Positions 1 to 9,294 are shown, counted from the stretch's first letter. The stretch is DNA of 64,000 nt from Streptomyces sp. NBC_01016 (GCF_026341035.1 NZ_JAPEOQ010000002.1:992001-1056000), one strand, 5' to 3'. Numbers and translations: made by a program. Notes: generated from the letters alone by a model not told the origin.

Positions 1-1
1 C

Positions 2-1348
2 GGTCAACTCGCGTTCGGTACCGACGAGGACGACCAGGCGGAGGCCGACGCCCTCATGGTGCAGGCCCGCGCGATCCTCGACCTGGGCGAGGCCTTCGGC
101 ACGCGCCTGGGCGAGGTCGGCGCGGCCGATCTGCTCACCGACATCGAGCTGCCCACGTCCACGCTCCTCGCGCGCCTGGAGCGGCACGGCATCGCCGCCG
201 ACCGCGCCCACCTGGAGTCGATGGAGCAGATGTTCGCGGGCGCCGTGCAGCAGGCGGTGAAGGAGGCTCACGACGCCGTCGGGCACGAGTTCAACCTCGG
301 CTCCCCCAAGCAGCTCCAGGCCGTCTTCTTCGAGGAACTCGACCTTCCGAAGACGAAGAAGACCAAGACCGGGTACACGACGGACGCCGACGCGCTCGCC
401 TGGCTGGCCACGCAGACCGACCACGAACTCCCCGTGATCATGCTGCGCCACCGTGAGCAGGCCAAGCTCCGCGTCACCGTCGAGGGCCTGATCAAGACGA
501 TCGCGGCGGACGGCCGCATCCACACCACGTTCAACCAGACGGTGGCGGCGACGGGACGACTGTCGTCGACCGACCCGAACCTGCAGAACATTCCGGTCCG
601 CACCGACGAGGGCCGCGCGATCCGTCGCGGCTTCGTCGTCGGGGAGGGCTACGAGTCGCTGATGACGGCCGACTACAGCCAGATCGAACTGCGCGTCATG
701 GCGCACCTGTCGGAGGACGAGGGCCTCCTGGAGGCGTTCAACTCCGGCGAGGACCTGCACACGACGGTGGCCTCGCAGGTCTTCGGAGTGGAGCGGGACG
801 CGGTCGACGCGGAGATGCGCCGCAAGATCAAGGCGATGTCGTACGGGCTCGCGTACGGCCTCTCCGCCTTCGGCCTCTCCGGCCAGCTGGGCATCGACCC
901 GGGCGAGGCGCGCGGCCTGATGGACACGTACTTCGAGCGGTTCGGCGGGGTGCGGGACTACCTGCGGCGGGCCGTCGACGAGGCGCGCGCCACCGGGTAC
1001 ACGGAGACGATGCTGGGGCGCCGCCGCTACCTGCCCGACCTGAACTCGGACAACCGGCAGCGCCGCGAGATGGCCGAGCGGATGGCGCTCAACGCGCCGA
1101 TCCAGGGCACCGCCGCGGACATCGTGAAGATCGCGATGCTGAACGTGGACAAGGCGCTCACGGAGGCGAAGCTCAAGTCGCGGATGCTGCTTCAGGTCCA
1201 CGACGAAATCGTGCTTGAGATCGCCCCCGGTGAGGCCGCTGCGGCGGAGGAGCTGGTGCGGCGTGAGATGGCGGGGGCGGTTGAGCTGCGCGCTCCGCTG
1301 GATGTGTCGGTGGGGCTTGGTGCGGACTGGGAGTCTGCGGCGCATTAG
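2..1348 (+). CDS. polA: DNA polymerase I, C-terminal part (5' end outside window)
   Basis: Family A DNA polymerase, which fills gaps during excision repair and Okazaki-fragment processing. The window begins inside the gene; frame 2 is open from the first base and gives 448 codons, about half of the usual ~900 residues of actinobacterial Pol I. The polymerase domain is complete: motif A DYSQIELR near 670-695, the O-helix motif B KAMSYGLAYG near 830-858, and motif C QVHDEIVLE near 1193-1218. A tyrosine sits where E. coli Pol I has Phe762, as in mycobacterial Pol I. The 5'-nuclease domain must lie upstream. The gene ends with TAG and is convergent with the DUF4184 gene; a dispersed palindromic repeat lies between them. 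Confidence 0.97.
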   Translation, partial: GQLAFGTDEDDQAEADALMVQARAILDLGEAFGTRLGEVGAADLLTDIELPTSTLLARLERHGIAADRAHLESMEQMFAGAVQQAVKEAHDAVGHEFNLGSPKQLQAVFFEELDLPKTKKTKTGYTTDADALAWLATQTDHELPVIMLRHREQAKLRVTVEGLIKTIAADGRIHTTFNQTVAATGRLSSTDPNLQNIPVRTDEGRAIRRGFVVGEGYESLMTADYSQIELRVMAHLSEDEGLLEAFNSGEDLHTTVASQVFGVERDAVDAEMRRKIKAMSYGLAYGLSAFGLSGQLGIDPGEARGLMDTYFERFGGVRDYLRRAVDEARATGYTETMLGRRRYLPDLNSDNRQRREMAERMALNAPIQGTAADIVKIAMLNVDKALTEAKLKSRMLLQVHDEIVLEIAPGEAAAAEELVRREMAGAVELRAPLDVSVGLGADWESAAH

Positions 1349-1404
1349 CCTCCGGCGGTCGGGTGTGGGTTGCGTTGTCGCGGCCCGCGCCCGGCTCACG
1401 TCAC

Positions 1405-1447
1405 GGGGCTCCGCCCCGGACCCCGCGCCTCAATCGCCGGCGGGGCT
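1405..1447. repeat. Dispersed REP-like element, copy 1
   Basis: Forty-three bases starting GGGGCTCCGCCCC (a 5-bp stem) and ending CGCCGGCGGGGCT. The same element recurs at 16377-16419, 39884-39926 and 39936-39978 with few changes. It sits between the convergent 3' ends of polA and the DUF4184 gene and supplies the last codons and stop of the latter. Confidence 0.85.
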
Positions 1448-2239
1448 AGAGGTGCGCGGCCTGACGTGGCTCACCAGTGCGTACAGCACCACCCCCACGC
1501 CGAGGCCCGCCCCCGCGCCGAAGCACAGCGCCGGGATGATCTCCCACGGTTGCCAGGTGAGTCCCGCCCCGTCGACGTACGACAGCCAGTTCGCCACCCG
1601 CAACGCGCCCGCGACACAGGCGCAGCCCGCGATCAGGGTCCACGCCAGCCACCGCTCGCCGGGGGACGGTGCCGGGCCCGTCTCGGCGGGGGTGGCGCCC
1701 CGTACCGCCCACCACGCGAACGCGGCGAGTACGGCGAGGGCGGCGGCCGAACCGGCGTACTGGACGTACCAGTAGAGCGGCGACCCGACGAACGTCTCGC
1801 CGAGGACGGGGAAGAGGCGCAGGCCCCAGCGGCCCGGGTGCGTGAAGGCGTCCCACACGACGTGCGTCGTGGCGCCGAGCGCCGCGGAGACGTACCACCA
1901 CAGCGGCCACCATCCCGTACGCCGCCGAGAAGGCCGGAGCACCGCCCCCACCCGGCCCCGCACCCGCCCCGGTACGAGCCCGAGCACCGGCTCCCGGATC
2001 AGCGCCCACAAGGCCACCAGCGCGAGCGCGAGCCCCACGTCCACGGTGAACACACCCGTGAACGAGTGCGTGAACGAGCCGAATCCCATCGCCCCCGGCA
2101 GCACGCCCGCCGCGTAGTACGTGAGGTCGGGCGCGAACGACCCGGCGACGAGCAGCGCGGGAACGAGCGGACCGCGCCCCGAGCCGTCCCGCCGCACAAA
2201 AGGCAGCACAGCCGCTGCATGGCTGATGGTGAACGGCAC
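1430..2239 (-). CDS. DUF4184 family integral membrane protein
   Basis: A 269-residue protein predicted to be mostly membrane-embedded, with several long hydrophobic stretches (for example WYVSAALGATTHVVWDAFTH and the C-terminal LCFGAGAGLGVGVVLYALV). The N-terminus PFTISHAAAVLPF and the later histidines (THVVWDAFTH) are typical of the DUF4184 family, whose conserved His and Asp residues suggest a metal-binding membrane hydrolase; no activity is established. I chose the GTG at 2239 because the conserved family N-terminus begins there, although the frame is open far upstream. The last few codons and the TGA stop lie inside the dispersed repeat at 1405-1447, so the C-terminal tail is repeat-derived. 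Confidence 0.75.
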   Translation of the reverse strand: MPFTISHAAAVLPFVRRDGSGRGPLVPALLVAGSFAPDLTYYAAGVLPGAMGFGSFTHSFTGVFTVDVGLALALVALWALIREPVLGLVPGRVRGRVGAVLRPSRRRTGWWPLWWYVSAALGATTHVVWDAFTHPGRWGLRLFPVLGETFVGSPLYWYVQYAGSAAALAVLAAFAWWAVRGATPAETGPAPSPGERWLAWTLIAGCACVAGALRVANWLSYVDGAGLTWQPWEIIPALCFGAGAGLGVGVVLYALVSHVRPRTSSPAGD

Positions 2240-2419
2240 ATGGCCCCCTGTCGTCCCGTACGTGCAAGCGTGGAATCGTACGGCAGCCGTTGTGGCGCAA
2301 TCGTTCAATACCGGGCACGAACGGGTGTCTGTGCGGCGGAAGTTGTCGTAGGGTCGGCGGGATCCGTGCGCTGGGGAGCGTGGCGGGTCGGTAAAGGCGA
2401 CAAGGGGAGGGCTCGCGGA

Positions 2420-4141
2420 ATGGCGGCGGTATTCGGCAGGCGACTGCGCAGAGGAGTCATGACGGCCGCGGTCGCCGCCGCGGCGGTGGCGGCCCTGTCC
2501 GCGTCCCAGGCACCCGGAGTGAGCCCTCCGCACCCGGACGGCGGCAGTTCCGCGGCGGACCGCTCCGGCGACACTCCGCCGGACTCGGCGACGGACCCGG
2601 ACTACTACAGCGACCTGCCCTCGCTGGACAGCCCCACCGACGACCCGACCACCTCGCCCGGCACGGGCGGGAAGGGCGGCGACGACTCCGGCATACCCGC
2701 GACCGTCCTCGACGCCTACAAGAAGGCTGCATCCGAGATAGGCACCACGAAGCCCGGCTGCAATCTGGACTGGCAACTGCTCGCCGCGATCGGAAAGGTC
2801 GAGTCGGGCCAGGCCCGCGGCGGCGACGTCGACGCGGACGGCACCACGCTCCACGCGATCCTCGGCCCGCCCCTGAACGGCAACGGCTTCGCGAAGATCA
2901 CCGACACCGACGGCGGCTCCTACGACGGCGACACCACCCACGACCGGGCGGTGGGCCCCATGCAGTTCATCCCCTCCACGTGGGAGTGGGCCGGCCGCGA
3001 CGGCAACGGCGACGGCAAGAAGGACCCGAACAACGTCTACGACGCCGCCCTCGCCGCGGGCCACTATCTGTGCCGCGCCGACCGCGACCTGTCGAACGCC
3101 TTGGATCTCAACAAGGCGATCCTCAGCTACAACAACTCCTCGGACTACCTCGCCACCGTCCTGAAGTGGCTGGAGTTCTACCGCAAGAACTCCCACTCGG
3201 TCCCCGACGGCACCGGCGTGCTGCCCAGGCACCCGAGCGGCGGCGCGAGCACGTCGCCGAGCCCCACCGGCCGCCCGTCGGACTCGCCGACCACGAAGAA
3301 CCCGTCCAAGCCCCCGTCCGGCGGCGGTTCGACGTCTCCCGGCGGCTCGACGAGCCCCGGTGGCGGTTCGACCACGCCCGGCGGGAACACCGGCGGTGGC
3401 GGCTCGGAGAGCCCGGGCGGGACCACTCCGCCGCCCACCACCAGCCCCACCGCGTCCGTCACCAAGCTCGCCGACGCGGGCACCGGCACCCTCGCCGCGT
3501 TGCAGGACGACTCCTTCAGCGCGCGGGTCAAGGTGAAGGCGAAGAACGCGGCGGGCTCCGCCGTCGGCTCCGCGAAGATCCGCTTCGCGATCGTCGGCGC
3601 CACGGACGCCACGTTCTCCGGCGGCGCCACCAGTGCCACCGTCACCACGAACAGCTCGGGCGTGGCCACCGCACCGGCGCTCAAGGCGGGGAAGAAGACC
3701 GGCCAGTTCAAGGTCAGCACCACCGTCGTCGGCCGCAATGTGAGCGGCCCCGCCCACACGGCGACGGTCACCGCGCGCGCCGACAAGCTGGAGCGGGCCG
3801 ACGCCGACGCGCTGACCTGCGAGGCGGGCGGCACCTTCGCCAAGGCCGTCGAGCTGAAGGCCACATACAAGGGCGCCGCGGCCGACAAGGTCGCCGCTTC
3901 CGCGACCCTCATCACGTCCAAGGAGGACGCGACCGAGGCGGACAAGGGCCCCTACTTCAAGGACGCGGACGGCAAGACGATCCGCACCCTCAAGGGCCTG
4001 AAGGCCGACGCCGACGGACACTTCACGCTGCCGAAGCTGTACGCGGACGACACGGCCGGCACGTTCCTGCTGCGCGTCACCACGACGGGCGGCGCGACGC
4101 TCGACGTCGAACTGAAGGTGACCGCGCCCGCTTCCTCGTAA
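2420..4141 (+). CDS. Secreted lytic transglycosylase-like protein with C-terminal Ig-like region
   Basis: A 573-residue exported protein likely to cleave peptidoglycan. Residues 1-40 form a signal peptide (FGRRLRRGVMTAAVAAAAVAAL). Residues ~100-260 match the SLT/lysozyme-like fold: catalytic glutamate in AIGKVESGQA, then GPMQFIPSTWEWAG, a DGNGDGKKDP loop and a conserved HYLC. A Ser/Pro/Gly-rich spacer follows (~275-350), then two Ig-like repeats, the second with GTFLLRVTTTGG near the end. The spacer and Ig-like region suggest attachment to or reach through the cell wall. ATG 2420 has AGGGGAGGG ahead of it; an upstream open frame is coincidental. A strong terminator follows at 4161-4199. Confidence 0.85.
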   Translation: MAAVFGRRLRRGVMTAAVAAAAVAALSASQAPGVSPPHPDGGSSAADRSGDTPPDSATDPDYYSDLPSLDSPTDDPTTSPGTGGKGGDDSGIPATVLDAYKKAASEIGTTKPGCNLDWQLLAAIGKVESGQARGGDVDADGTTLHAILGPPLNGNGFAKITDTDGGSYDGDTTHDRAVGPMQFIPSTWEWAGRDGNGDGKKDPNNVYDAALAAGHYLCRADRDLSNALDLNKAILSYNNSSDYLATVLKWLEFYRKNSHSVPDGTGVLPRHPSGGASTSPSPTGRPSDSPTTKNPSKPPSGGGSTSPGGSTSPGGGSTTPGGNTGGGGSESPGGTTPPPTTSPTASVTKLADAGTGTLAALQDDSFSARVKVKAKNAAGSAVGSAKIRFAIVGATDATFSGGATSATVTTNSSGVATAPALKAGKKTGQFKVSTTVVGRNVSGPAHTATVTARADKLERADADALTCEAGGTFAKAVELKATYKGAAADKVAASATLITSKEDATEADKGPYFKDADGKTIRTLKGLKADADGHFTLPKLYADDTAGTFLLRVTTTGGATLDVELKVTAPASS

Positions 4142-4160
4142 CACCTGCCGCACGGCCCCG

Positions 4161-4199
4161 AGTTGAGCCCCCGACCGGACACCGGTCGGGGGCTCAACT
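4161..4199 (+). terminator. Hairpin terminator after the transglycosylase gene
   Basis: Perfect 18-bp inverted repeat beginning AGTTGAGCCCCCGACCGG at 4161-4178 with a 3-base loop (ACA) and right arm at 4182-4199. No long T-run follows, which is usual for Streptomyces terminators. Confidence 0.85.
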
Positions 4200-4311
4200 A
4201 CGTCCCGTACAACGTGTTCTCATTCCCGCTCCGCGTTGCTACGGTGCACCGACCCAGAGGCCTGACGCCTCATCAGATTCCGTGTGCCGCAAGGCTGCAG
4301 GGAGGTCGGAC

Positions 4312-4446
4312 ATGCGTGCTCTCGTCGCCGCGGCGATCGGTCTCGCCGCGGCGCTCGCCCTGGTCCTCACCATGACCGCGGTCGGTGCCCCGCCGGGCGA
4401 GACATCCCCGAAACCACTGCTGCACTCCGTGCCCAAACACCCGTAA
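4312..4446 (+). CDS. SPW_0924-type small membrane or exported peptide
   Basis: A 44-residue protein: a short basic start (MRALV), one hydrophobic segment rich in Ala/Leu/Val (residues 3-26) and a tail with ETSPKPLLHSVP. It resembles the small SPW_0924 family found in streptomycetes, whose function is unknown. GGGAGG precedes the ATG by about eight bases, which supports real translation. It is followed at 40 bp by the DUF3068 gene on the same strand and may be cotranscribed with it. The hydrophobic segment could act as a signal peptide or as a single membrane anchor. Confidence 0.7.
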   Translation: MRALVAAAIGLAAALALVLTMTAVGAPPGETSPKPLLHSVPKHP

Positions 4447-4485
4447 GAGCCCGTGCCACGACCGTAGTTGAGGAGGGCCGCCGCG

Positions 4486-5490
4486 ATGCGCCGCAAGGCC
4501 AGCCTGATCCTGCTCGCCTTCGCCGTGTTCTTCACGGCGATGTCCCCGCTGATGCGCTGGTACGCGTTCCCGCGCCTCGCGAAGATCCCGCCGAGCCAGT
4601 ACCAGACGATGGTCCTGGAGGCGAAGAACGCGACCCTCGTCGACTACGGGACCATGAAGGAGAAGAAGGTCCCCAAGCTCAGCATCGTGCAGACCCTCAA
4701 GGGCAACGTCGAGGCGTCGAACAAGGTGGAGGAGTCCGCCGGGCGCGATGTCGTCGTCTGGGACGGCCTCACCTACGTAGTGGGGCCCGACGGCAAGATG
4801 GTCTCCCAGATCCCCGAGCGCTACATCTTCGACGCCCACAGCTCGGCGCCCGTGCACGCCAAGGGCGAATCGGTCGACGGCGACGCGGTCAAGCGCGAGG
4901 GCATCGAGTTCAAGTGGCCCTTCCTGACGGAGCGGCGCGACTACGAGTACTTCGACGCGCGCGCCCGCGTCACCCGCCCCATCCACTACAAGGGCACCCA
5001 GAAGTTCCACGGCCTGGACGTCTACTACTTCGAGCAGACGATCCCGTGGACAAAGGTCCCCTTCCCCAAGAAGCTCCCCGTCAAGGGCATCACCCCGGAG
5101 TCCGTCGCCAAGACCGGCACCAAGATGTACTACACGACGGTCCGCAAGTTCTGGGTCGACCCGACGACCGGCGCCCCCGTGTACGGGGAGGAGATCCACA
5201 AGGAGGAGATGCGCGGCGGCACGCTGCTCGCGAGCGACCCCGACAAGAAGATCACCGCGTTTGCCGGCCACGTCAAGATGCGCCCCGACTTCACCGAGTC
5301 GACGGTCGACCTGGTCAAGTCCCAGCGCGTCCTCGTCCTCCTGCTCACGTCCTACCTGCCGTGGGGCTTCCTCACCCTCGGCGTGGTGCTGCTCGCGCTG
5401 TCGCTGTGGCTGGAGGCGCGCAGCCGGCGCCCCGGCGAGCCGGAAGACGCGCCGGTGACCGAGCCGGAGCCCGACCCGGTCAGCGTCTGA
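4486..5490 (+). CDS. DUF3068 domain-containing membrane protein
   Basis: A 334-residue protein with an N-terminal membrane segment (residues ~3-22), a large extracytoplasmic region (~25-285) and a second membrane segment near residues 283-310 (RVLVLLLTSYLPWGFLTLGVVLLAL), then a short acidic cytoplasmic tail. This arrangement and the KIPPSQYQTMVLEAKNAT start of the outer region are typical of DUF3068 (PorA-related) proteins of actinobacteria; the role in Streptomyces is not known. ATG 4486 follows GAGGAGG at good spacing; a TTG at 4468 is less likely. The 3' end overlaps the convergent hrpB gene by 11 bases. Confidence 0.85.
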   Translation: MRRKASLILLAFAVFFTAMSPLMRWYAFPRLAKIPPSQYQTMVLEAKNATLVDYGTMKEKKVPKLSIVQTLKGNVEASNKVEESAGRDVVVWDGLTYVVGPDGKMVSQIPERYIFDAHSSAPVHAKGESVDGDAVKREGIEFKWPFLTERRDYEYFDARARVTRPIHYKGTQKFHGLDVYYFEQTIPWTKVPFPKKLPVKGITPESVAKTGTKMYYTTVRKFWVDPTTGAPVYGEEIHKEEMRGGTLLASDPDKKITAFAGHVKMRPDFTESTVDLVKSQRVLVLLLTSYLPWGFLTLGVVLLALSLWLEARSRRPGEPEDAPVTEPEPDPVSV

Positions 5491-8053
5491 GGCGGGCGTT
5501 CGTGTGCCGCGTGGGCTCGGCCGCCGCCGGGTCCTCCGGCCACGGATGCTTGGGGTAGCGGCCGCGCAGATCGGCCCGCACGGAGCGGTAGCCGTCGCCC
5601 CAGAACGAGGCCAGGTCCGCGGTGACGGCAGCGGGCCGCCCGGCCGGCGACAACAGGTGTACGAGCACGGGGACCCCGGCCACCCGCGGTGTCTCCCGCA
5701 GCCCGAACATCTCCTGCAACTTCACCGCCAGTACCGGCTGTTCGGGATCGGAGTAGTCGAGCCGCACCCGCGAGCCGCTGGGCACCCCGAGGCGCTCCGG
5801 CGCCAGTTCGTCCAGGCGCGCCGCCTGGCCGCCCGCCCACGGCAGCAGCCGCCGCAGCGCCTCCCCGGCGTCGATCCGCCCGAGGTCCGCCCGGCGCCGC
5901 GTCGCGCTCAACTCCGGCTCCAGCCACTCGTCCACGCGCGCGTGCAGCGCATCGTCGCTCACGTCCGGCCACGGATCCCCGACGTGCCGCCGCAGAAACG
6001 CCAGCCGCTCCCGCAGCGCCACGGCGTCCTTGCTCCACCGCAGCAGCCCGAGCCCTTCGCGCCGCAACCCTTCGAGCAGAGCGTCCCGTACGAGGCCGGG
6101 GGCGGGGTTCTTGAGCGGCCGTACGGCGAGTTCGACGGCGCCGAGCCGGGTGACGTGCCGGGCCACCAACTCGCCGCCCGCCCACGCCACTTCGTCGCCC
6201 TCGTGCAGCAGCGACGCGGCGGCCCGTCGGGCGACCTCCTCGTCCACGACCGCGCCGAGCCGCACGCGCGCGTGCCCGGCCCCCACGGGCCGGTCGGCGA
6301 CGGCGACGGCAACCCACTCGGCGTCCCGCAGAGCGGACCCGTCGGGGACGTCGGCGCGGGTCCCGGAAACCATGAGGAACGAGCCGCCGACGCGCCGGGC
6401 AACCCGCTCGGGAAAGGCGAGCGCGGCGACGACTCCGGCGACGTGATCGTCGCTACCGGAACCTTCCGGTGCGGCGTTTCGCGTGGGTGGGTGGGGCGTC
6501 TCCCGCGCCGAAGGCGCGGACTCCGAGACCAGACGGGCCAGCCGTCGAACCTCACGCGCCCACCGCCCGGCATACGCGTCCCGCCCCCGCCGAGCGGCCC
6601 GCAACGCCCCGCCAAGATCATCCCCGTACTCCCGCGGCGGCTCCTCGCTCAGCAGCGCGACCACCTCGGCCGCCCGCTGCGCGCCCACCACGGGAGCCGC
6701 GTCTACAAGGGCACGCCCCAGCCGCGGATGCACCCCGAGCCGAGCCAACCGCCCACCCCGCTCGGTGGCTCGCCCGGATTCCCCCTCGACCGCACCCACC
6801 ACGGCCAGAGTGGCCCGCGCCGCCGCCATCGCCCCGCCGGGAGGAGCGTCGAGCAGCGCGAGCCCCGACGCGTCCGGGTCGCCCCAGCACGCCACCTGAA
6901 GCGCGAACGCCGTCAGGTCCGCCACCTTGATCTCGGGGGAGGGGAAGCGGGGAAGACGCCCGTCCTCCGCCTCCTCCCAGCACCGGTACACCACACCCGG
7001 CGCCTCACGCCCGGCCCGTCCCGCCCGCTGTGTCCCGGCCGCACGGGAAGCCCGTACGGTCGTCAGCGCGCTCAACCCGCGCGCGTGGTCCACCCGCGGC
7101 TCCCGCGCGAGCCCCGCGTCCACGACGACCCGCACCCCCGGCACGGTCAACGACGACTCGGCGACGGCCGTGGCGAGCACGACCCGCCGCCGCGCACCCG
7201 CCGACAGCACCGCGTCCTGCACGGCGGCCGGCGCCCGCCCGTGCACCTGCAGCACGTCCACCTCGCCCAGGGCGCCCAACTGCCCGGCCACCCGCGCGAT
7301 CTCCCCGACGCCCGGCAGAAAACACAGCACGTCGCCGTCCCGCTCGGCGAGCGCACGCCGCACCACGGACGCCACATGCGTGAGCAGCGCCGGGTCCACC
7401 CGCATCCCGTGCGGCGGCCGCACCGGACGCGCGGGCGGCGCCCACACCACGTCCACCGGGTACGAGACGCCCTCGGCCTCGACGACCGGGGCGCCCCCGA
7501 GCAGCGAGGCCCACCCCTCGGCGTCCGTCGTCGCGGACGCCGCGACCAGCTTCAGCTCCGGCCGCAGCGCCTCACGTACGTCCCACAGAAAGGCGGCCAC
7601 GGTGTCCGCGTCCAGGTGCCGCTCGTGCACCTCGTCGAGCATCACGGCATCGACGCCGCTCAACTCCTGGTCCCGCTGCAGCCGTTGCAGCAGTACGCCC
7701 GTCGTGACCACCTCGACGCGGGTGCGCGGCCCGACGACGCGCTCGCCGCGCACCGTGTAGCCGACCCGCTCCCCGACCTTCTCGCCGAGCAGCCACGCCA
7801 TCCGCCGCGCCGCCGCCCGCGCCGCGATCCGCCGCGGCTCGGCGACCACCACACGACGTACGGGAGCGCCCTCGTCGAGCAGCCCGGCCAGCACCAGCGG
7901 TACGAGGGTCGTCTTGCCGGTGCCGGGCGGCGCCACGAGCACCGCGGCCCCGTCCGCGTCGAGAGCGGACGTCAGCGCGGGCAGCGCGGACCGTACGGGG
8001 AGGGCTTGCAGCGCCTCGTCACGAACAGAAGAGGGGGAGGAGGGAGCGGTCAC
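5480..8053 (-). CDS. hrpB: ATP-dependent helicase HrpB
   Basis: An 857-residue DEAH-box RNA helicase of the HrpB family. Walker A reads APPGTGKTT near residue 40, the DEAH-type box is DEVHERH near residue 140, and motif VI is QRAGRAGRE near residue 343. The C-terminal half carries the HrpB-specific region ending with EMFGLRETPRVAGVPVLVHL and FWGDGY. The cellular role of HrpB is not well defined. Around residues 505-535 there is a segment rich in Pro/Thr/Ser (ETPHPPTRNAAPEGSGS) whose DNA, 6455-6519, contains two perfect hairpins; it looks like an in-frame insertion between structured parts. The gene ends 11 bases inside the convergent DUF3068 gene. Confidence 0.93.
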   Translation of the reverse strand: MTAPSSPSSVRDEALQALPVRSALPALTSALDADGAAVLVAPPGTGKTTLVPLVLAGLLDEGAPVRRVVVAEPRRIAARAAARRMAWLLGEKVGERVGYTVRGERVVGPRTRVEVVTTGVLLQRLQRDQELSGVDAVMLDEVHERHLDADTVAAFLWDVREALRPELKLVAASATTDAEGWASLLGGAPVVEAEGVSYPVDVVWAPPARPVRPPHGMRVDPALLTHVASVVRRALAERDGDVLCFLPGVGEIARVAGQLGALGEVDVLQVHGRAPAAVQDAVLSAGARRRVVLATAVAESSLTVPGVRVVVDAGLAREPRVDHARGLSALTTVRASRAAGTQRAGRAGREAPGVVYRCWEEAEDGRLPRFPSPEIKVADLTAFALQVACWGDPDASGLALLDAPPGGAMAAARATLAVVGAVEGESGRATERGGRLARLGVHPRLGRALVDAAPVVGAQRAAEVVALLSEEPPREYGDDLGGALRAARRGRDAYAGRWAREVRRLARLVSESAPSARETPHPPTRNAAPEGSGSDDHVAGVVAALAFPERVARRVGGSFLMVSGTRADVPDGSALRDAEWVAVAVADRPVGAGHARVRLGAVVDEEVARRAAASLLHEGDEVAWAGGELVARHVTRLGAVELAVRPLKNPAPGLVRDALLEGLRREGLGLLRWSKDAVALRERLAFLRRHVGDPWPDVSDDALHARVDEWLEPELSATRRRADLGRIDAGEALRRLLPWAGGQAARLDELAPERLGVPSGSRVRLDYSDPEQPVLAVKLQEMFGLRETPRVAGVPVLVHLLSPAGRPAAVTADLASFWGDGYRSVRADLRGRYPKHPWPEDPAAAEPTRHTNARLRR

Positions 8054-8100
8054 CCCCTCAGTCTCTCCCCCAGCCTCCGGCCGGGGGCGACCCCTACTCG

Positions 8101-8931
8101 CTACTCGCTTCGCTCACACACGAAGATCGACGTTCCCGGGATCAGGTTCCCGCGCAGCGGCGACCAGCCGCCCCACTCCTGCGTGTTCCACTCGGGCCAC
8201 TCCGGCTCCACGAGGTCGACGAGCCGGAAGCCGCCCGCCACCACGTCCCGCACCCGGTCCCCGATGGTCCGGTGGTGCTCGACGTACACGGCCCGCCCCT
8301 CCTCGTCCTGCTCCACATAAGGAGTGCGGTCGAAGTAAGAGGCGGCGACGGACAGGCCCTCGGGGCCCGGCTCGTCGGGGAACGCCCAGCGGATCGGGTG
8401 CGTGACGGAGAAGACGAACCGCCCGCCGGGCCGCAGCACGCGGTGCACCTCGCGCATCACCTGCACCTGGTCCGCGATGAAGGGGAGCGCCCCGTACGCG
8501 GAGCAGGCCAGGTCGAAGGAGCCGTCCTTGAAGGGGAGCACCCCGGCGTCCGCCTCCACGAGCGGCACCTTGCCGCCGTCGATGCGCAGCGCGTGCTGGA
8601 GCTGGCGGTGCGAGAGGTCGAGGGCGACGGGGCGCGCGCCCTGGGCGAGCAGCCAGCGCGAGCACTGCGCGGCGCCCGCCCCGATCTCCAGGACGTCCTT
8701 GCCCGCGAGGTCGTCGAGCGGGCCGAGCAGCTCGGCCTCCATCTCGTCGAGCCCCTCGGGGCACCACACGAAACGGTCGTCGCCGAGGAACGTGCCGTGC
8801 TCCACCTGGTAGTCGTCCGCGTTCCTGTCCCACCAGCCGCGGTTGGCCCGCGAGCTCTCCGTGGTGTCCGCGTCCCGCCGGGTCGCCGTCGAGTCGTCGT
8901 CGACCGTCGAGGGGGAGTCGTGCGCTTCCAT
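8101..8931 (-). CDS. Class I SAM-dependent methyltransferase
   Basis: A 276-residue soluble methyltransferase. The SAM-binding glycine motif is VLEIGAGAAQCSRWL (residues ~82-96), followed by the acidic residue after strand 2 (ARPVALDLS) and motif LPFKDGSFDLACSAYGALPF, then VHRVLRPGGRFVFSVTHP; this is the Methyltransf_11/UbiE-like pattern. The substrate cannot be read from the sequence. ATG 8931 is chosen because the conserved body begins shortly after it and further upstream codons reach into the promoter region of the divergent rpsA gene. Its Shine-Dalgarno site is weak. The first ~30 residues are charged and probably disordered. Confidence 0.85.
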   Translation of the reverse strand: MEAHDSPSTVDDDSTATRRDADTTESSRANRGWWDRNADDYQVEHGTFLGDDRFVWCPEGLDEMEAELLGPLDDLAGKDVLEIGAGAAQCSRWLLAQGARPVALDLSHRQLQHALRIDGGKVPLVEADAGVLPFKDGSFDLACSAYGALPFIADQVQVMREVHRVLRPGGRFVFSVTHPIRWAFPDEPGPEGLSVAASYFDRTPYVEQDEEGRAVYVEHHRTIGDRVRDVVAGGFRLVDLVEPEWPEWNTQEWGGWSPLRGNLIPGTSIFVCERSE

Positions 8932-9056
8932 TGGTCCGGACTCTTGGATGATCGGCTCCCTCGTAATAATGTGCCGCTCTGCGATGCCAGTGGCCTTGTG
9001 AGACAGGTTTTGTGCCGGGTATGCGGCGATCCGCCCCGGGTGTGCGCCTTCGCGCA

Positions 9057-9085
9057 TTGACCCTGTCCGGCTGCCCCCGTATGCT
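9057..9085 (+). promoter_or_regulatory. Principal-sigma promoter of rpsA
   Basis: TTGACC at 9057-9062, a 17-base spacer and TATGCT at 9080-9085 match a housekeeping (HrdB-type) promoter. Transcription would start near 9092 and leave a leader of about 200 bases before the rpsA ATG. The whole gap 8932-9294 between the divergent methyltransferase and rpsA genes contains no other feature I can support. Confidence 0.75.
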
Positions 9086-9294
9086 ACAAGTTGCGCTGCG
9101 GGCCTGCGCACCTCGGACATAGCAGGCTGTGCTCGCATCTGTTGCATGTCCCCTCGGTTGTCGAGGCGCCACCGGTTTCCTCACGGAACTCCGGATTCGG
9201 CGCTTCCAAGGCTGTCCGGCTTCTTCAGAGCGAAACGGGCTCCCGGCGTAGCAGTACCCCCCGACTTTCAATGTCCGCCGGAGCCCTTTCCCAC

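Noticed and set aside
2240..4153. Upstream extension of the DUF4184 frame opposite the transglycosylase gene
   Set aside because: It is low-complexity Arg/Gly/Val sequence opposite a clear secreted enzyme; the family begins at 2239.
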